Of a stretch of 64,000 nt of DNA, positions 50,421 to 62,206 are shown in pieces (position 1 is the stretch's first letter; each line of letters opens with the position of its first letter). The notes beneath the pieces were generated by a model. It had not been told where the DNA came from. It saw nothing but the letters and a program-made list of their open reading frames with translations, and made no database searches. The position numbers and the translations under genes are program-made. Origin of the DNA: Otis tarda (taxonomy: Eukaryota > Chordata > Aves > Otidiformes > Otididae); the NCBI GenBank assembly GCA_026413225.1, contig CM048552.1, forward strand, positions 143,915,053-143,979,052, written 5' to 3'.

Positions 50421-53256
50421 AAATAACTTTTATAACCTTTTCCATAAGGGAACCTTCTCTACCACCATGTTATGCACTGGCCACTGTTAGCATGGAATTC
50501 AGGTGTGGTTTACATGACTTACAGAGAGTTGCCTGATATATCTCTGTCCTGTTGTCAGTACACTTGGATGTGTATGGAAAGTGACTGGAATACAGAGTAA
50601 ATTAATATTGCTACTATTTTCATTATTTGTGCTTACATTCTTGCATTCTTTAAAAGAAAAGGCCTGCAGCATATGTTTCACAATCCCATTTACTCCCATT
50701 AGCACACAGACATGGTCTGTTTCAAATCGACTTTTAAAACAGACGTCGTATCAAATCCATTTTAAAAATAGTTTGTACCTACCCCAGGGAGATCTGGAAT
50801 CCTTTAAAGCCTACAGCAATTTACATTCAGAAAAAAAATGTTCAAGTCAAGCTTTATCAGTTCATGCTGTGCACAGTTTGGTGTATTCAGAGTGGATTGT
50901 AAAAAAATAAGAGCTTTGCGACTTGTAGCAGTGTGAACACAGGGCTGATACAGTGTTTAGAATAAAAAAGAACAGCTTCTTTCTCTTAAATAAAAGGAAC
51001 AAAATCATTGTTTTGAACCTTGCATCTTCTTTGCTTGATTAGAGGTGTTAATTATTTCAGGATAATCACTGTCTGTGTTCACAAAGTGTGGTCCCCTCAG
51101 GACACTGCGCAGCCTCTTATCAGCCGCCTTTGAATGGCACCACTCTGCTCAGCTGGAGTTGTGCTTTGCAAAGCATGTCAGATGGGGTCAATAGATCTTC
51201 TTTCAGCTCCTGCTTTACAGCCATATATCTGCCTGAGTGCTCTTTAGTTATTCATATGCTTTGTGTAACTGGGCATTACAAGAGGAAAAGTAATTTTCCC
51301 CGCTGCATGTTTTAGTTCCAGCCTTTTTCATCTGAATTTTAGAGAATAATTTTGGGATAAGAGCAGGAAAGTTTATGGGGTCATCTGCAAATCCAATTAT
51401 AAAGCTTCCCACTGCCTTTCTGAAGTAATCCCAGATGTGTCCCCTTAGATCCCCAAAGCAAGGGCTTTGGGCATCTAAGTCCTTGAGCTTATCATGGATG
51501 CAGCTACTCATTGGCATGTGTATTTCCTAAGGAGAGATTCTTTGGCCTTTGAGTCAACAATGTGGCTCCTAAGTCTAGTAGAGGGACCAAAAAACCCAGA
51601 GATGACAGGGAACCCAGACTTCTGAATCTGGATGGTATATCCAAGTGCTGCTTGCTTTCTGATTACTTCAATCTCTTCTGTAAATCTTCAAGAATTTGCT
51701 CTCTGTTTTTATTGCACCAAGCCATTGTTGACATTACCATTCTTCAGTATTCTCCTTGTTTTCTATATTTCTTCATGCCAAGTAATTGCTTTTGTACCTT
51801 TGCCTCATCTGTTTTTCTTTTCCGCAGAACAGGAGTTGTTCTGAGAGAATTCTTTATATTAGCAGCAGACTTGTGTCCTAAAGTGAATCTTATAGTTTTA
51901 TTCCATATCTGAAAATTGCTTTTTGCTTTTTCATCTCAAAAACCAATTTCTTCTTTTGAAACTTCTCCCTTAAACTAAGTTGTCATGGACTGGAACCATT
52001 TTCCTTTGTGTCTTCCTGTATCCCTCACAAGAGAAGAAGAAAGTCAAATGTATTTCTCCTTATTCTGTTGTCCTGAATTCTTGTACTGCCAGGTCATAAT
52101 TTTAAAAGTCAAAACTGTTTAGAAAAGAAAAATTGTAAATAGTAAATTGTAAATCAAGAGGCAAGCACATCATTTGACTGCAGTGCAAGGTATGAGCATT
52201 TCCATGGGCTGAAACATGATTCACGATTGTCCACACGTTGTCAGAAATGTTCTCCGGCACACTCTTACTGCAGGTCCTGTAATTCATACCCTTTAACAGC
52301 TGCAGGAGCAAGTGGGAGCTTTTGAAATAACAGTTTGCAAGAATGATAATTGGAGACCTGTCACATACAGTGTGGAATGCTATAGAGGCATTCAGTGCAT
52401 AAGGGAGGCAAAAATCATCATTGCCTCTAAGGACAGTTGAATTTCTGTCCTCGTCTCATAAATTTTGCTACTTGTTTTCATCACTCTGCGTAGCAGTGCT
52501 CTTGTATCAGAGAACATCTGAGATTGTCTTGCCATTTCTCTGAGACTGTCTCCAAGTCTCCCCACTGACTTTTATCTTCTCTTCTTTCCTCCCATCCCTG
52601 TCTGACTCCAGGCTTTTCTTTCACCTAGAAAAGAGAAGCCAGACACTATTCAAGACCTGAAGCCTCATATGTCTCTGACTTGCCTGTCATGCCTCTTAGT
52701 CAAACTTCAATCATTTCTTTGTTAGAGCATCATTTGACAGAGGATTTTTACTTAGCAGAATAATGAAAACAGCAGTTATCCCAAATTATCACTGCATTAT
52801 GCTTATGCTGCTTCATCTCCCAGTGATGCAGTCTAGACTATTCCTTAATTTCATGTTCTTCAAAGAAAATCAAATTTAAAAAGGGGAGAAAATGCTGCAA
52901 AACCCAGAGGTCAGGTAAAAATTTCCATTTTTGAGAGTGTTGGCTGTGTTTCTGTCTTTCAAGTCTGCACAAGTTCTTCTGATAGAGTAGTGATTGAGTG
53001 GGGTGCAAAGAAGATAATGAATTCCAAGGTGTTACAACAAAATAGCTTAAATCATGCCTGACTGAAAAGAAGGCAAAGAACAAGAAAGAAAAATATTTTT
53101 TGAAAAAGTTTTGTTTCCAGCCAATAAGTTAACTTTTCTGACTCTCAGTGTTTCACTGATCATGTCATGCCTTTCCATGTAAATCACTTGGGAAAGTGGA
53201 TGTGCTCAATCCAGGTTCATCAATTTTGGTGGCTGCCTCACATTGATATCAGTGAC

Positions 53257-53276
53257 ATCAGCTGATATCAGCTGAT
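53257..53276. repeat. Perfect 20-nt palindrome with two E-boxes
   Basis: ATCAGCTGAT occurs twice head to tail; each copy, and the pair, is self-complementary. Each contains a CAGCTG E-box, the class bound by bHLH factors, 10 bp apart centre to centre. Related words (GATATCAGTGACATCAGC) lie just upstream, suggesting a local duplication. Confidence 0.85.
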
Positions 53277-54725
53277 TTATTGTTGCATGGAATTTAGGGA
53301 CAAGCTGCATGTGACTGGGAATAATAAGGAGGATTTCAACAGGCTGGATTCCCTAACTGAAAAAAAAATGCTTGAGACAGGAACTAACACTCAAAGTCTG
53401 AAGAAGTGGATATTCTTCAAAAGAATACAAAAAGCATCTTAAATTTCTGATAACATCCTGAAGAAAGAACCCTGATCCTATTATAAGTGTTAAATAGCTG
53501 ATGATATCCTGCTGAACAGGGCTTCAACACAAGACCATTGCAAGAAATAAACCCGAAATAACCAGAAAGATTAATTGCACATTTATACAGTTGATTTTAT
53601 TTCTGAACAGATTATGATCCTGATATTTCAAAGTAGCTGAAAAAAATGTGGAAACAAACTCATGCAGGAAATCACAGCTTTTGAAATGACAAGTGGTGTT
53701 TCTCAGGCTTCTAGGAGATGGCCTGCACTGTGCAGATGAAACAACAGATTCTGTTACACTAGCAGGTGGCTAAAAGCAGAGCCAAACTCAGTGAAAATTT
53801 TGAAAGTGTTACAAAATCACTGAATCAGTTGAAGAATTATTCAAATGATAAAATGTACATTGAGATCTGAAGTATACACGTTCTGATACTCCACTGGGCT
53901 ATCATTACCCCAGGCCACCAGCATGTTATCACTGTGAGCCTAGAATTCTGAAAGTGGTATTTTTCCAGCTGCTGTTCTGCTCCATGGACAAACAGGACTT
54001 TTCTTATCTCACATTTCAGGGATAGGCATTCTGCAAATGCAGTGAGTTTTGTTGGCTTGCTGGCTCAGTGACTCAAGAAAAAAGGATGAGCAGGCAGAAT
54101 CTAAGTAAGAACTTCACTTTGGTTTATGTAAAGTTTGGACTGAATGTTTACAACAGGAAGAAATGTGTGATAGACTTGCCTTTTGCGTGCTTCTCCTGAT
54201 TCAAGTTTCTTTAAGTTACACACAGACATTTGTAATTTCTCTCAGTTGTGCAGAAATGCAATTACATATTGGGACTGTTGCTGACCCACCAGTCTTTTCC
54301 ATGCTTTGGCCTGTTGCCTACCCTATTACATCATGTTGTATGGTACTTCATAACAAAAAGAACCTATGTTAATTAGAATATTTTAAAGACATTGTTGTGA
54401 AACCCCATTGTTATTAATTGTCTTTATTTCCACCCAAAACATCAAAAACCGGTTAACCAAGCAGTGGTTAAAAATGTGAAACAGTGGCATAACACACGTA
54501 ATCAAGTAGGGTCTGCATTTGGCCTGAATCAAAATAATAAAAGAAATATTTTGCACTGTAATGAGTCTTGGGTCTTTGGGCAATTATCTGTGGTTAATAC
54601 TATGTGTAGAATTTCCTTTTATTCCTCTTCTTTTTCTGTTTAGTTCACAGAAATTTGCGGTTACAGGGGAACTACCTAATCACTGCCTCACTTTCTGCAT
54701 CTGTAAAATAGACTGTATGCTACCA

Positions 54726-55258
54726 TGCTGTACTCTACTCTGGTGAGACTCCACCTGGAGTACTGTGTCCAGCTCTGGGGTCCCCAGCACAAGAAAGCTA
54801 TGGATCAGTTTAAGTGAGCCCAGAAGAGGGCCACGAAGATGATTAGAGGGCAGGAGCACCTCTCCTATGAGGACAGGCTGAGAGAGTTGGGGTTGTTCAG
54901 CCTGGAGAAGAGTAGATTCTGGGGACACCTTATTGCAGCCTTTCAATACTTAAAGGGGGCTTATAAGAAAGATGGGGAAAAATCTTTCAGCTGGATCTGT
55001 AGCGACAGGATAAGGGGTAATGGTTTTATACAAAAAGAGGGTACATACAGACTAGGTATAAGGATGAGGGTGGTAGAACACTGAAACAGGTTGCCCAGAG
55101 AGATGGTAGATGCCCCACCCCTGGAAACATTCAAGGCCAGGTTGAATGAGGCTCTGAGCAACCTGATCTAGTTGGAGATGTCCCTGTTCCTTGCAGGGGG
55201 GTTGGACTAGATGACCTTTAAAGGTCCCTTCCAACCCAAACCATTCTATGATTCTATG
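54726..55258 (+). mobile_element. CR1 LINE 3' end (5'-truncated)
   Basis: The element covers the ORF2 C-terminus: an L-Y-S-T-L-V-R-L-H-L-E-type start, then MIRGQEHLSYEDRLRELGLF, LEKSRFWGHLI and DRIRGNG, then a stop near 55084, after which the usual RLPRE and ETFKARL blocks continue. It ends in the 3' UTR and terminal ATTCTATGATTCTATG. It is the longest of the four copies of this subfamily. Frame-breaking changes make it inactive. Confidence 0.95.
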
Positions 55259-56149
55259 CTTAATACTTTTCTATACAGAAGAATGAGAAGTCCTGTGCAA
55301 GTTGTCTTTTTCTTTTGGTAACTCTTGAATAGAGCTTATGGAGTCTTTTCTGAGTTTCTCAAGACAGAATTTAGTACTGGAAGAAACTTCTGACACAGAC
55401 GTCCCTCACCTACTACCAGTAGAAGATGTTACTGTCTCTCCCTTTCTTCTACTCCCTTTTCTTTTTGTCAAATAAATCCTCCCTGGATACTAGAGTGCAA
55501 CCAGCAGATGCTGCTGGGGCAAATCTGGGAAAATCTTTCATTTGGCCACTTGTTGGCAGACGCTGTCTGGCAGTAGAGGAGTATTCTTTCTGCTTCATTG
55601 CTGCAGCGATCTGAGCTAACAAAAGGCAAAGCAGACTTCCAGGGCTTGAGCTGAAAGAAGACTTGAGAAATTGTGCTGGCTACACAGAATTTTGTACTCC
55701 TGGGCCCCAGCTGGTGAGCTGGGGCCCTTTGTGATGCCACCCAGTCACCTCACAGCAGTCATGCATGAGGAGAGGACACCTGCACCGAGGCTGCAGGCAG
55801 CCCTGGCCTGCGCCACTGAGGTTCTGAGTATGTTTTGTATAAATACTGATTGTGTTCTTCTGGAACTTTGCAATTAATGTCCTTTTAATGGTATCATATT
55901 TAATTTTCACCTATGAACTTTAAACACTTCATCCGGAGGTAATTAGGCAACAGTTTCACTGAACAGTTTAAAGCACAACCGAAAACTAAGTTTTAGCGTC
56001 TGGTTTAGAATTAGTCCAATTTTCGGCTGTTTAATAATGAAAGGAGTATGGGCTTGATTTGTGTGCCTGTGTGCAGTGGCACATAAATTTAGGAGAAAAG
56101 CATAATGTGCTGGATCTGATACCTTGAGAGAGGTAAGGCTGCAGCAGCT
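55259..56149. other. Single-copy stretch with GC-rich hairpin
   Basis: No gene seen. Frames up to 90 codons are unrecognised. The GC-richer part 55680-55830 holds the perfect hairpin at 55702-55727. Confidence 0.45.
55702..55727. repeat. Perfect 11-bp GC-rich inverted repeat, 4-nt loop
   Basis: GGGCCCCAGCT (55702-55712), loop GGTG, then AGCTGGGGCCC (55717-55727). The arms match exactly and ten of eleven pairs lie in a very stable GC-rich stem. Third hairpin in the window with a 4-nt loop. Confidence 0.9.
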
Positions 56150-56810
56150 CTATGCCCCAAGGCCAGCCAGTAGTGAGGCTGAAGATGCATGCCCAAAAGG
56201 CACATGCACACAGAGCACATATATACACCACCATATATACGTGTATATACATGGCTGGCCACACAGAACACACAGACACACAGAACATTCACATGAGCAG
56301 ACAGCATCAATGACCTCATCCTGCCCCCCTCTCTGGCTGAGCAGGGTGGAGATCCACTAGCAGGAATATATATACACATGCACAAAGTAGATCCCTCTAA
56401 CAGCTGAAGGCTCAGACACTCAAGTCTGCCCAGTAACTGCCCCAATTGCTGGCTCCTGAACATACAAGTCCCTGAGGCTGCAGCCACCCTCCAGTTGCTG
56501 GTACAGACCCTCATGTGCACACACAAAGTGACGTGAGACTCACCCCTAGAGACCTCAGGCCCTGTGGTCCCTCTGCTGGCTCGCTGGGACTCCCCTGGTC
56601 CATGCTGTCCAACACATGCCTGATCTTACCCTTAGAGACACAGCTGGTTCCCAGGCCATCTACTCTCTGCCTACTTGGACTTGTGTCTCAGTAGCCATCA
56701 CATGCTTACTCACACACCTATCCTTGCTCCAGTTGCTAAGCTCAGACCGCCACAAACACATGTGCCATGGCCAGACAAAGGTACCAACCAGCCAACTACT
56801 TACAAAGTGT
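56150..56810. repeat. C/A-rich degenerate repetitive block (minisatellite-like)
   Basis: The plus strand is rich in CA, with ACACAGACACACAGAAC, TATATAC alternation near 56220-56250, and recurring phrases at irregular intervals. Examples: CCAATTGCTGGC, CCAGTTGCTGGTACAGACC and CCAGTTGCTAAGCTCAGACC; and CCCTAGAGACCTCAGG against CCTTAGAGACACAGCTGG. This suggests a decayed tandem array with units of roughly 60-250 bp, but no clean period is visible by eye. The 145-codon minus frame at 56089-56526 is a by-product of composition. Confidence 0.45.
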
Positions 56811-59800
56811 CGCTTCCTCTAATTCCCCTAATTCCTTAATTTGGGTTTCCACCTGCCTTTGTGCCCCTATGCTCCTCTAGGCTTGTGGAGATGGGCCTTT
56901 GATGGACTGATGGCTCCTGTGATGGGCCTTGGAGCAGCAGGAACAGTGTGATATTTGGGCTTCTCCACTGTGCTCCTTTGTGGGTTTCCAGACAACCTTT
57001 TATCACACAACCTAACAGCAAATATATTCCCAACTATGATACCACCTTTAATTTTATAACTCTTCCTCTGTCAACCGGACTTCTTTGAAAGTGTAGATTT
57101 TCTCTTCAGGCAATGCCAGGAGCCAAAATTTACAACAGACTAGCTAAATAGTTTAAAGGTAAACCTTCTAAAAGTCAGCACAACAGTAATAAAGATTAAT
57201 ACACGTATTCTGGTCCATGATTTAATCTCAGTATACCAGGAGAAACATTGTTCCTGAAGTGTTCTACAGACTCTGACTAACCATACAAATCTGATTCTGG
57301 CAATGATGATCTCTAAGGCTGAAGGTTTCTCTCTGAAGACGAGCCTGTCAATTTCAGTGGGCTCTGCACAGGCTTAAAAAATTCTCTGGAATTCTGAGGT
57401 CATCTGCACAAAGCAAAAGGTCCTCAATGTGAACCTCTTCTTGTGTCCTTCTAAGCAAAGTTGTTAACTTCCCTGACATTTAGTCTCAAAGCACCAGAAT
57501 CTTGGTTTTCATTTTTTAATTTTCATCATTGCAGAGAGAAACTTGAAAATGTCAAACATAGAAATGTGGCAACTTGAATAAGAATAAAAGGAATAAAAAT
57601 ACAGATTATTTTTTTAAATGTTATTTTCATACTCATCTCTTCCATTGTTTTTCCATGGTATAATGCATGAAGTCTGGATAGATGCAAGAGTGTTCTAGAG
57701 AGGCAATACATCAAGTTTTTAATGTGAATTATTATTAAAAAATTGCAGCAGACTCTAAGGACAAGCAATTCAAAAGCTATGAAAACAAATTACAATAAGA
57801 TGCAAAACCAACTGTTTATTTCAGATGGAAATAGAGAGTGCTAAAGAAGGAAAAAAAAAATAGCACCTTTCACAATTCAGTTAAGAACATGTAAACCTAA
57901 GCTCCCAATCCTCTCACATTTCCATTTTGGTATTCTGCTGTTATGGTCCTCAGTGGAACTATATAATCAGTATTTATGTCTAACATACAGAAATAACATT
58001 GCAAGGCAGAACATGGAGTAGTAAAATCAGAGCATTTTCAAAGCTCAGTAAATACTAAACATCTCTTTCCATTCAAGCTGTTATTTGTGTTTCTACAAAC
58101 CCTTAGGAATTTTTTTTTTTTTTCCTAGTGGCAAGTGATACCTAATGATGACTTGACTTGGAGGCATGGCATGTAGTTTAGATGTTGTTTACTAGTACCT
58201 TTATGTTTAGCAAATCTATGTTTTATCGCAAATGCTTCTGACAAATGCTGTCTCATTGTTTTATTTGGAAAATGAATACTTACTAAATATTTACTACTTA
58301 CTGAATGTTTACTAAAATACAATTGAAAACCATATCAGTTTGTAAGCATCACACCGAGAAAATCTACCAGTCTAGTAAGCTCATTGTTGCCTAAAAATTT
58401 TGTCCACAGTCTGGAAGTGTGGAAATGCTTGATGTTATTTAACATTTTTTGCGTGCTATATGTCTATAAGTAATAGATATCAATGTTTACAAGCCGAATC
58501 ACTAAGGGGTAAGCAGCTCCATCAGACAGGTTTAATACGATATCTTTTTTCCTTTTCTTCTTTTTAGAAGCATATTTCCTCCCTCCCCCTTAATGATCTG
58601 GGAAGATTATATGCATGAAGCTATCAAAATAGATGTAAGAAATCAAGCACTTAACAATTAGGATATCTACTGAAACACCAATGTAGGAACAGAGGTGATA
58701 TTTTCCATCTCAATTTGTCGTTTGAAAGGTGGATCTTACTGTGGTATTTCTTATTAAAAAGTACCAACAAATAGAAGATTAAATAGAAACTGACAAATTT
58801 GTTGTATCTCTAATAAGAGCAGCAGTAGGTCTTTCGACTTTTCTGATGTGGAAAAACTTGATCTCAAATTCACTCTTTTCAGTGTATAAGGATTTCATGG
58901 TGTACTATGTATAAAAATACAAGTCTAGCTTTTACATTTGACCTCTAAAAAGCGGTGCTGCTCTTACCACTTACAGTTTCCTTGCGTGGCTATTATTCTT
59001 TGGGGACAATAAAAGGAGTTGAAAAGGCTTCTAGATGCATTTTATGTTGTTGCAAATTTCAGGAGGAAACAAAAGCTTTTTAGTGGAATCATTGTGTGTC
59101 TGTCTTCAGAGAATACTGTTTACTTCAGTTCTCAGGAAATTACATTGCCCTGAAAACAACAAAGCCGCAGATTGTTTCTATGACATGCATTATATGTTGA
59201 AGAAAAAGAAATGAATGAGTATCCAGTCTAACTTTTTAAAACTCTGAAAATAAGAGAGTGTGGTTGTAGTTCTCTAAATTTTCCCGGATCAGTGCCAGAA
59301 AAGGAAAATGTGCAGTGAAGGTGATCTCATTTGGAAATGACATCCCAGAGATCAGAGGCCCTGCATTACTTTCATCTCTGCCTACAATCCACTTCCTTTG
59401 AGAAACCACATATGTTCAAATAAAAACACAGGCCAAATTAGCTCTGTGACAGCCAGTCCCCTGAAAATGTACCTTATCTTCAAATATGCGTTGGAGAAGA
59501 GAGTTTAAATTTCTGTTTGTATCCTAATCCTCTCAGGATAACACCAGAATTATCCAAACACTGTCACTGCCTCTAGGTTAAGTAACAGCTTCCAAACCTG
59601 CATACATCTGCCAGTGGCAGGTTGCAGCTAACACCATGCAACTGGCACTGTGCAGCCAGAGACTGATTTGAAAGAGCCAACTGATTTTGCTGCTTAGTTC
59701 TTTCCTTTTGTTTGTTAATTAATTAATGCATCAATTAAACAACAACAAAAAAAAAATGCATGGAAATTTCCTGATTTGGGTTGAAATATTCCGTCATTAG

Positions 59801-61632
59801 GATACACATATTTTTGCACGCTTTTCTGTAGGTGCCTGCTGTAATTTCCAGAAGAGTAGAAAAATGTGATTAGACAGAACTTTTTTTCACTTCTATAATA
59901 GCTCCCTGCAAGATTGCTCTTTAGTTTATAGAAGAAATTTACTACTGGACACATTTTTCAACCTACTGAATTCCCTCTGACAGCTAAAAATATTGGATGT
60001 TTGCTATTTCAGAAGTCTTCTATTTAGCTAAAGTATTTGGATAGTTATTTACTATCCTTCTAGTTTGAGGCTTCCCTATGTCTAAATAAAGATTTCTCCT
60101 ACGTACAAATCTACCCATCTACGAGCAGTTGCTATTTCGCAGACAACTAACATCAGGAGAAAAAAATGCATAGTAGATGGATATTTCTTTCAGCTGATAA
60201 AAGGAGCCTTTATAAACAGAAGCAATAAAAAATATCTGATTTTCTTCACTGTCAGTAAAGATGAGGACACTTGTTCAAAGTTAATATGTACTAAACAATA
60301 AATCAAATACATGATTTTCCTTATTTGAGAAGCTGCAGGCACCAGCCTCACTTATGGAGGAATGAAGAGGAAAACCAGAAAAGTAGTTCAATTTTGCCAC
60401 ATGTTAGTGCTCTCCTGCTTCATTCCTTTGCCCTCCAAAGAAGGCAGCAAACAGGGGAAATGTTTTAGGGAGTTTGTCTCCTACTTCAGCATGAAGCCCA
60501 TGCGATAGACTGTATGTGGAACAGATTGTTTTTACAAAACTAGCTTTATTGCCGTGTACAAGTATGTCTCCAAAACTCTGAATTTAATTCAGTGTCAGCT
60601 GGATGTGCCTGCACCTGACTACACTCAGAGGTGCAGGAGTGACAGCACTGTGCTGGGCAGTGGTGACAGAAGGGACAATGCAAGGACAGACGCAGGGGGC
60701 TGTTCTCAGCTGATGTGGCTGGTAGTCTGTCCATTCCTGCTGCCGTAGGTTTGTGCAGAAAAAAGGAAGCAGAGCCAGTCTTTCAATGTAGGCCCTAACT
60801 AAGGAATTTGCCGTTATTTAGGGAGGAGAAGCACAGAAGATGATAAACTGGGTTTTTAAGACCATGAAGGTATTTGGCTTGCTGTTGGCAACAGCTGTGG
60901 CAAGTTGAGAGAGAAAATGACATTACGCAAAGCTGAAGCATAGTTTGAAATAGAAACGGGGATTGAAAGTTGCCAAAAACCAGGCTACTTGCATCTCTTA
61001 TGTTGTCTGTAAGCAATAGGCCTGAACTACAGACTTCACAAGTAATGCTGTGTTGAGACATGGGGATGAGAGGCTGGATGAGGGCTGCCGCTGAGCTGCT
61101 TGGATGGGTGGTCTGGAGGCTGGTGAGAACGCTGGGAAGGAGACACATGCCACTCAGGTGGAACATCAGTAGGGCCCTTCCAAGCCATCCAGTTGTGCCT
61201 TCCAGAACTTGCAGGGCTGATGCTGCTTTAAGGGGCCTTTGCCAGAGCCATTGACCAAACACTGCAACCATTCATCCCATCCACCCCCAATGCATGTAAC
61301 CCCTCAGGACACCATGCCTGGCATGCCCAGCTCTTGTAATGTGTAGAGCTGGCACAGGAAGCTGTGCCCTGACCCCAACCCCATGTCTAGCAGCATTTCC
61401 TACTGCTCTCAAAACCATCTATGTCCCTCCCAGTGAGGCAGGCAGTGCCTCCCCATTCTCTTAGGCTTTCTTGAGTCCTGTGAGGAGCATTCATCTCCCG
61501 ATCTGGCTATGCCTGGTGGCTTCTTGAATGCACAGCAAGTTTTGGCATGTAAGGAAGCACTCACTCTGTGCACAAGGGATCCTGCCATTCCTTGGAGGGA
61601 CACTGGGGAATTGTTACCTCTTTTCACCCTGT
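56811..61632. other. Single-copy stretch, no gene seen
   Basis: No exon or RNA gene supported. A GC-richer portion spans about 60600-61400 with a 158-codon minus frame (60795-61271) that I do not recognise. Degenerate TTACTAAAT-type direct repeats lie at 58276-58318. Confidence 0.45.
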
Positions 61633-61637
61633 GACAC
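61633..61637. repeat. 5-bp target-site duplication, left copy
   Basis: GACAC directly before the LTR, identical to 62202-62206. Confidence 0.85.
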
Positions 61638-61745
61638 TGTTGTGGTTTAGCCCTAGTCACCACAGAGTTTCTTGCTCCCCCTCCCCAGTGGGATGGAGGA
61701 GAGAAATGGGAAGAAAGCAAAACTCGAGGACTGAGATGAAGACGG

Positions 61746-61751
61746 TTTATT
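61746..61751 (-). terminator. LTR polyadenylation signal AATAAA
   Basis: Reads TTTATT on the plus strand. It lies about 110 bp before the LTR end in element orientation and corresponds to AGTAAA at 30105-30110 in the other LTR. Confidence 0.5.
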
Positions 61752-61992
61752 AGAATAGCAAAGGAAAATTACAATAATAACAAAATACAAGGATAGTAAA
61801 ATATACAAAATGAACAATGCACGATTTCTCACCACCTAACACCCCAATGACTGATACAGCGTGTCCTGAGCAGCGATCACAGAAACTAAACTGAGTAGCA
61901 AGCAAAGGAGCAAAAGGGAGCCAGCAAGGTAGAGAGAGAGAGCAATGCCAGCGAGCGAGTGAGATGCACCCCACCCCAGCAGCTAACCCCCA

Positions 61993-62000
61993 CTTATATA
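61993..62000 (-). promoter_or_regulatory. TATA box within the minus-strand LTR
   Basis: TATATAAG on the minus strand within the block CAGTATATAAGTGGGGG shared with the LTR at 29530. A promoter role is inferred from its position and from conservation between the two copies. Confidence 0.55.
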
Positions 62001-62201
62001 CTGAGCATGATGTTTAAGGCATGGAATACTCTCTTGGGCCAGTTTGGGTCAATTATTCTGTCCATCTTTCTCCCAGCTTCCTGTGCCTCCACATTAGAGA
62101 GACCTGGAAAGCTGGATAGTGTCCTCAGTCTTCACGTACGAAATCCAAAACACACCGGCTACTGAGAGGAACATTAACTCCATCTCTCCAACACCAGGAC
62201 A

Positions 62202-62206
62202 GACAC
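62202..62206. repeat. 5-bp target-site duplication, right copy
   Basis: GACAC, identical to 61633-61637. Confidence 0.85.

Larger units (their letters stand above)
50041..54725. other. Single-copy stretch, no gene seen
   Basis: No supported gene. Holds an alternating purine-pyrimidine tract (50374-50420) and a 20-nt palindrome (53257-53276). A 116-codon frame at 51562-51912 (plus) and a 109-codon frame at 50581-50910 (plus) are unrecognised. Around 51455-51490 the text resembles the degraded old repeat type of 10.1 kb (GGGCATCTAAGTCC) but is too short to assign. Confidence 0.5.
61638..62201 (-). mobile_element. Solo LTR, same ERVL-like family (564 bp)
   Basis: On the minus strand this LTR starts TGTCCTGGTG and ends AACCACAACA. 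A perfect 5-bp target duplication (GACAC) flanks it. It shares long blocks with the plus-strand LTR at 29530: the GTGTGTTTTGGATTTCGT block, the GAATAATTGA block, CAGTATATAAGTGGGGGTT, GTGATCGCTGCTCAGGAC and the CCCACTGGG block near the end. Its TATATAAG is at 61993-62000 and its AATAAA at 61746-61751, both minus strand. It is 132 bp shorter than the other copy, lacking about 50 bp after the GTGAAGA block and having a shorter, different segment after the TATA box. No internal retroviral sequence adjoins it. Confidence 0.92.

Noticed and set aside
51562-51912. 116-codon plus-strand frame starting MAPKSSRGTKK
   Set aside because: The basic start looks suggestive, but the rest is Phe/Cys/Leu-rich chance sequence, with no flanking splice or promoter evidence.
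60795-61271. 158-codon minus-strand frame
   Set aside because: GC-richer DNA lengthens chance frames. No domain, signal or splice context was recognised, and the opposite strand is also open.
29530-62201. The two LTRs as the ends of one provirus
   Set aside because: They are in opposite orientation, each has its own complete and different 5-bp target duplication, their lengths differ by 132 bp, and no gag/pol/env sequence was recognised between them.
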